From contig CALUKD010000004.1 in NCBI GenBank assembly GCA_944321125.1, forward strand, positions 185,766-249,765: DNA of 64,000 nt, given 5' to 3'. A program made the translations under genes and the position numbers. Below are positions 63,957 to 64,000 of this stretch, piece after piece (within the stretch, counting starts at the first letter, position 1; each line of letters opens with the position of its first letter). Under the pieces are notes generated by a model. It was not told the origin of the DNA, searched no databases, and was given only the letters and a program-made list of their open reading frames with translations. The DNA comes from Candidatus Butyricimonas faecavium (GTDB taxonomy: Bacteria; Bacteroidota; Bacteroidia; Bacteroidales; Marinifilaceae).

Positions 63957-64000
63957 AAAGAAAATCGTGATAAAATGTCTTTTTTATTGCGGTTTTCTTT
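63957..64000 (+). terminator. Long hairpin at the right edge, likely + strand RNA terminator
   Basis: AAAGAAAATCGTGATAAAA pairs with TTTTATTGCGGTTTTCTTT; the three differences from perfect pairing are all G-U wobbles on the + strand. The tail may continue past the window. Confidence 0.55.

Overview
The window reads as one stretch of a Bacteroidales chromosome, most likely an Odoribacteraceae relative (Butyricimonas/Odoribacter type). This is inferred from family content and style. Promoters follow the Bacteroidetes sigma-ABfr pattern (TTTG, 19 bp, TAnnTTTG). Shine-Dalgarno sites are scarce. Characteristic families are present: Gldg-family ABC auxiliary protein, GlsA/GlsB-like lipid acyltransferases, DUF4286, LruC/DUF4842 lipoprotein, and a long lepB. 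No rRNA, intact insertion sequence, prophage or CRISPR array was seen.

Layout. 0-7.1 kb: end of a Gldg-family gene, a double-GNAT protein, a YwqG/DUF1963 protein, a YbdG-like mechanosensitive channel, and a large PEP/pyruvate-binding-domain protein with receiver-like N-terminus. 7.2-15.2 kb: a small unknown gene, then biotin genes bioB-bioA-bioF-bioG-bioC-bioD with a U32 peptidase-family gene coupled to bioD. 15.6-19.1 kb: thrS-infC-rpmI-rplT. 19.1-23.5 kb: dapB, lepB, PhoH/PIN ATPase, LysE exporter. 23.5-25.3 kb: a two-gene acyltransferase operon matching glycine-lipid synthesis. 25.4-39.6 kb: a TPR lipoprotein, ruvC, DUF4286, serS, rplU-rpmA, an acyltransferase, a nitrilase, a DPP IV-like peptidase, trmD, a lipoprotein, rpsA, rnz.

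39.6-46.2 kb is the most accessory part. It has a decayed zinc-metalloprotease gene joined to what looks like the start of an ECF sigma gene, a TSCPD protein, a 52-residue membrane ORF, a type II restriction-modification pair (C5 methyltransferase plus PD-(D/E)xK nuclease), a GNAT, and an unrecognised 537-residue protein with CorA-like topology. 46.3-53.6 kb: an RND efflux operon (adaptor, pump, outer-membrane factor) that continues into an LpxA-like gene, with a divergent Crp-family regulator. 53.7-64 kb: an EamA exporter, a GNAT, initiator tRNA, transketolase, a CYTH protein, an S9 peptidase, and an alkylation-repair cluster (GntR/FadR regulator, ABM-domain protein, AlkA-like glycosylase, Ogt).

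A signal that the genes do not explain is a recurring set of AT-rich intergenic repeats built from short units such as AACTAAAAG, AATTTAGA and TTTTCAA. They lie between genes, often fold into perfect 18-20 bp hairpins, and in several places supply the stop codon or last codons of the adjoining gene.
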